A stretch of DNA of 64,000 nt from NCBI GenBank assembly GCA_963556255.1, contig OY744609.1:9409283-9473282 (forward strand), in the 5' to 3' direction. The position numbers and the translations under genes are program-made. The DNA comes from Allolobophora icterica. Lineage: Eukaryota; Annelida; Clitellata; Crassiclitellata; Lumbricidae. The notes below the pieces were generated by a model. That model made no database searches. It was not told where the DNA came from and saw only the letters and a list, made by a program, of their open reading frames with translations. Shown here one piece after another: positions 63,988 through 64,000 of the stretch (position 1 is the first letter of the stretch; the number at the start of each line of letters is the position of its first letter).

Positions 63988-64000
63988 ATCATCATCATAA

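Overview
This is animal nuclear DNA. All three recognisable multi-exon genes have GT-AG introns, intergenic DNA and introns are AT-rich and packed with minisatellites, and there are fragments of CR1-like and RTE-like LINEs, tRNA-headed SINEs, many short non-autonomous DNA transposons and an intact Kolobok-type transposon. The gene content (FASTKD-family protein, GPI-type melanotransferrin, RING/B-box protein, a spliced xylose isomerase) and repeat style suggest a marine invertebrate, possibly an echinoderm, hemichordate or lancelet. That placement is inference; no species can be named from the sequence.

Layout. 1-0.9 kb: duplicated block split by a SINE. 1.46-9.75 kb (+): seven-exon FAST kinase-domain/RAP gene, predicted mitochondrial. 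12.28-31.33 kb (+): thirteen-exon melanotransferrin-like gene with signal peptide, two transferrin lobes and a C-terminal hydrophobic GPI-type tail. Its introns hold minisatellites that begin at, and copy, the 5' splice sites, and intron 10 holds a complete 5.18-kb Kolobok-like transposon (23725-28908; TTAA duplication; 258-bp terminal repeats identical by eye; two divergent genes). 33.63-45.48 kb (-): fifteen-exon class II xylose isomerase, 446 residues, all catalytic and metal residues present. Its introns carry a decayed mariner, CR1 ends, SINEs, hAT-like elements and a roughly 31-bp tandem array. 45.5-48 kb: cluster of short inverted-repeat elements. 48.15-53.11 kb: about 5 kb of a degenerate 17-bp satellite. 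53.5-56.2 kb: nested retrotransposons (RTE-like LINE broken by a CR1 fragment and then by a hAT-like element). 57.06-57.29 kb: a pure (GGT)n tract. 59.11-61.83 kb (-): two-exon RING/B-box/coiled-coil gene joined to kelch-like repeats.

The host genes are unrelated in function (mitochondrial RNA, cell-surface iron binding, sugar isomerisation, ubiquitin ligation), so no operon-like system is implied. The most unusual content is the intact two-gene transposon, the amplified splice donors of the melanotransferrin gene, and an intron-rich xylose isomerase in an animal genome. Exon boundaries were built by hand from reading frame, splice consensus and family resemblance; no alignment or RNA evidence was available.
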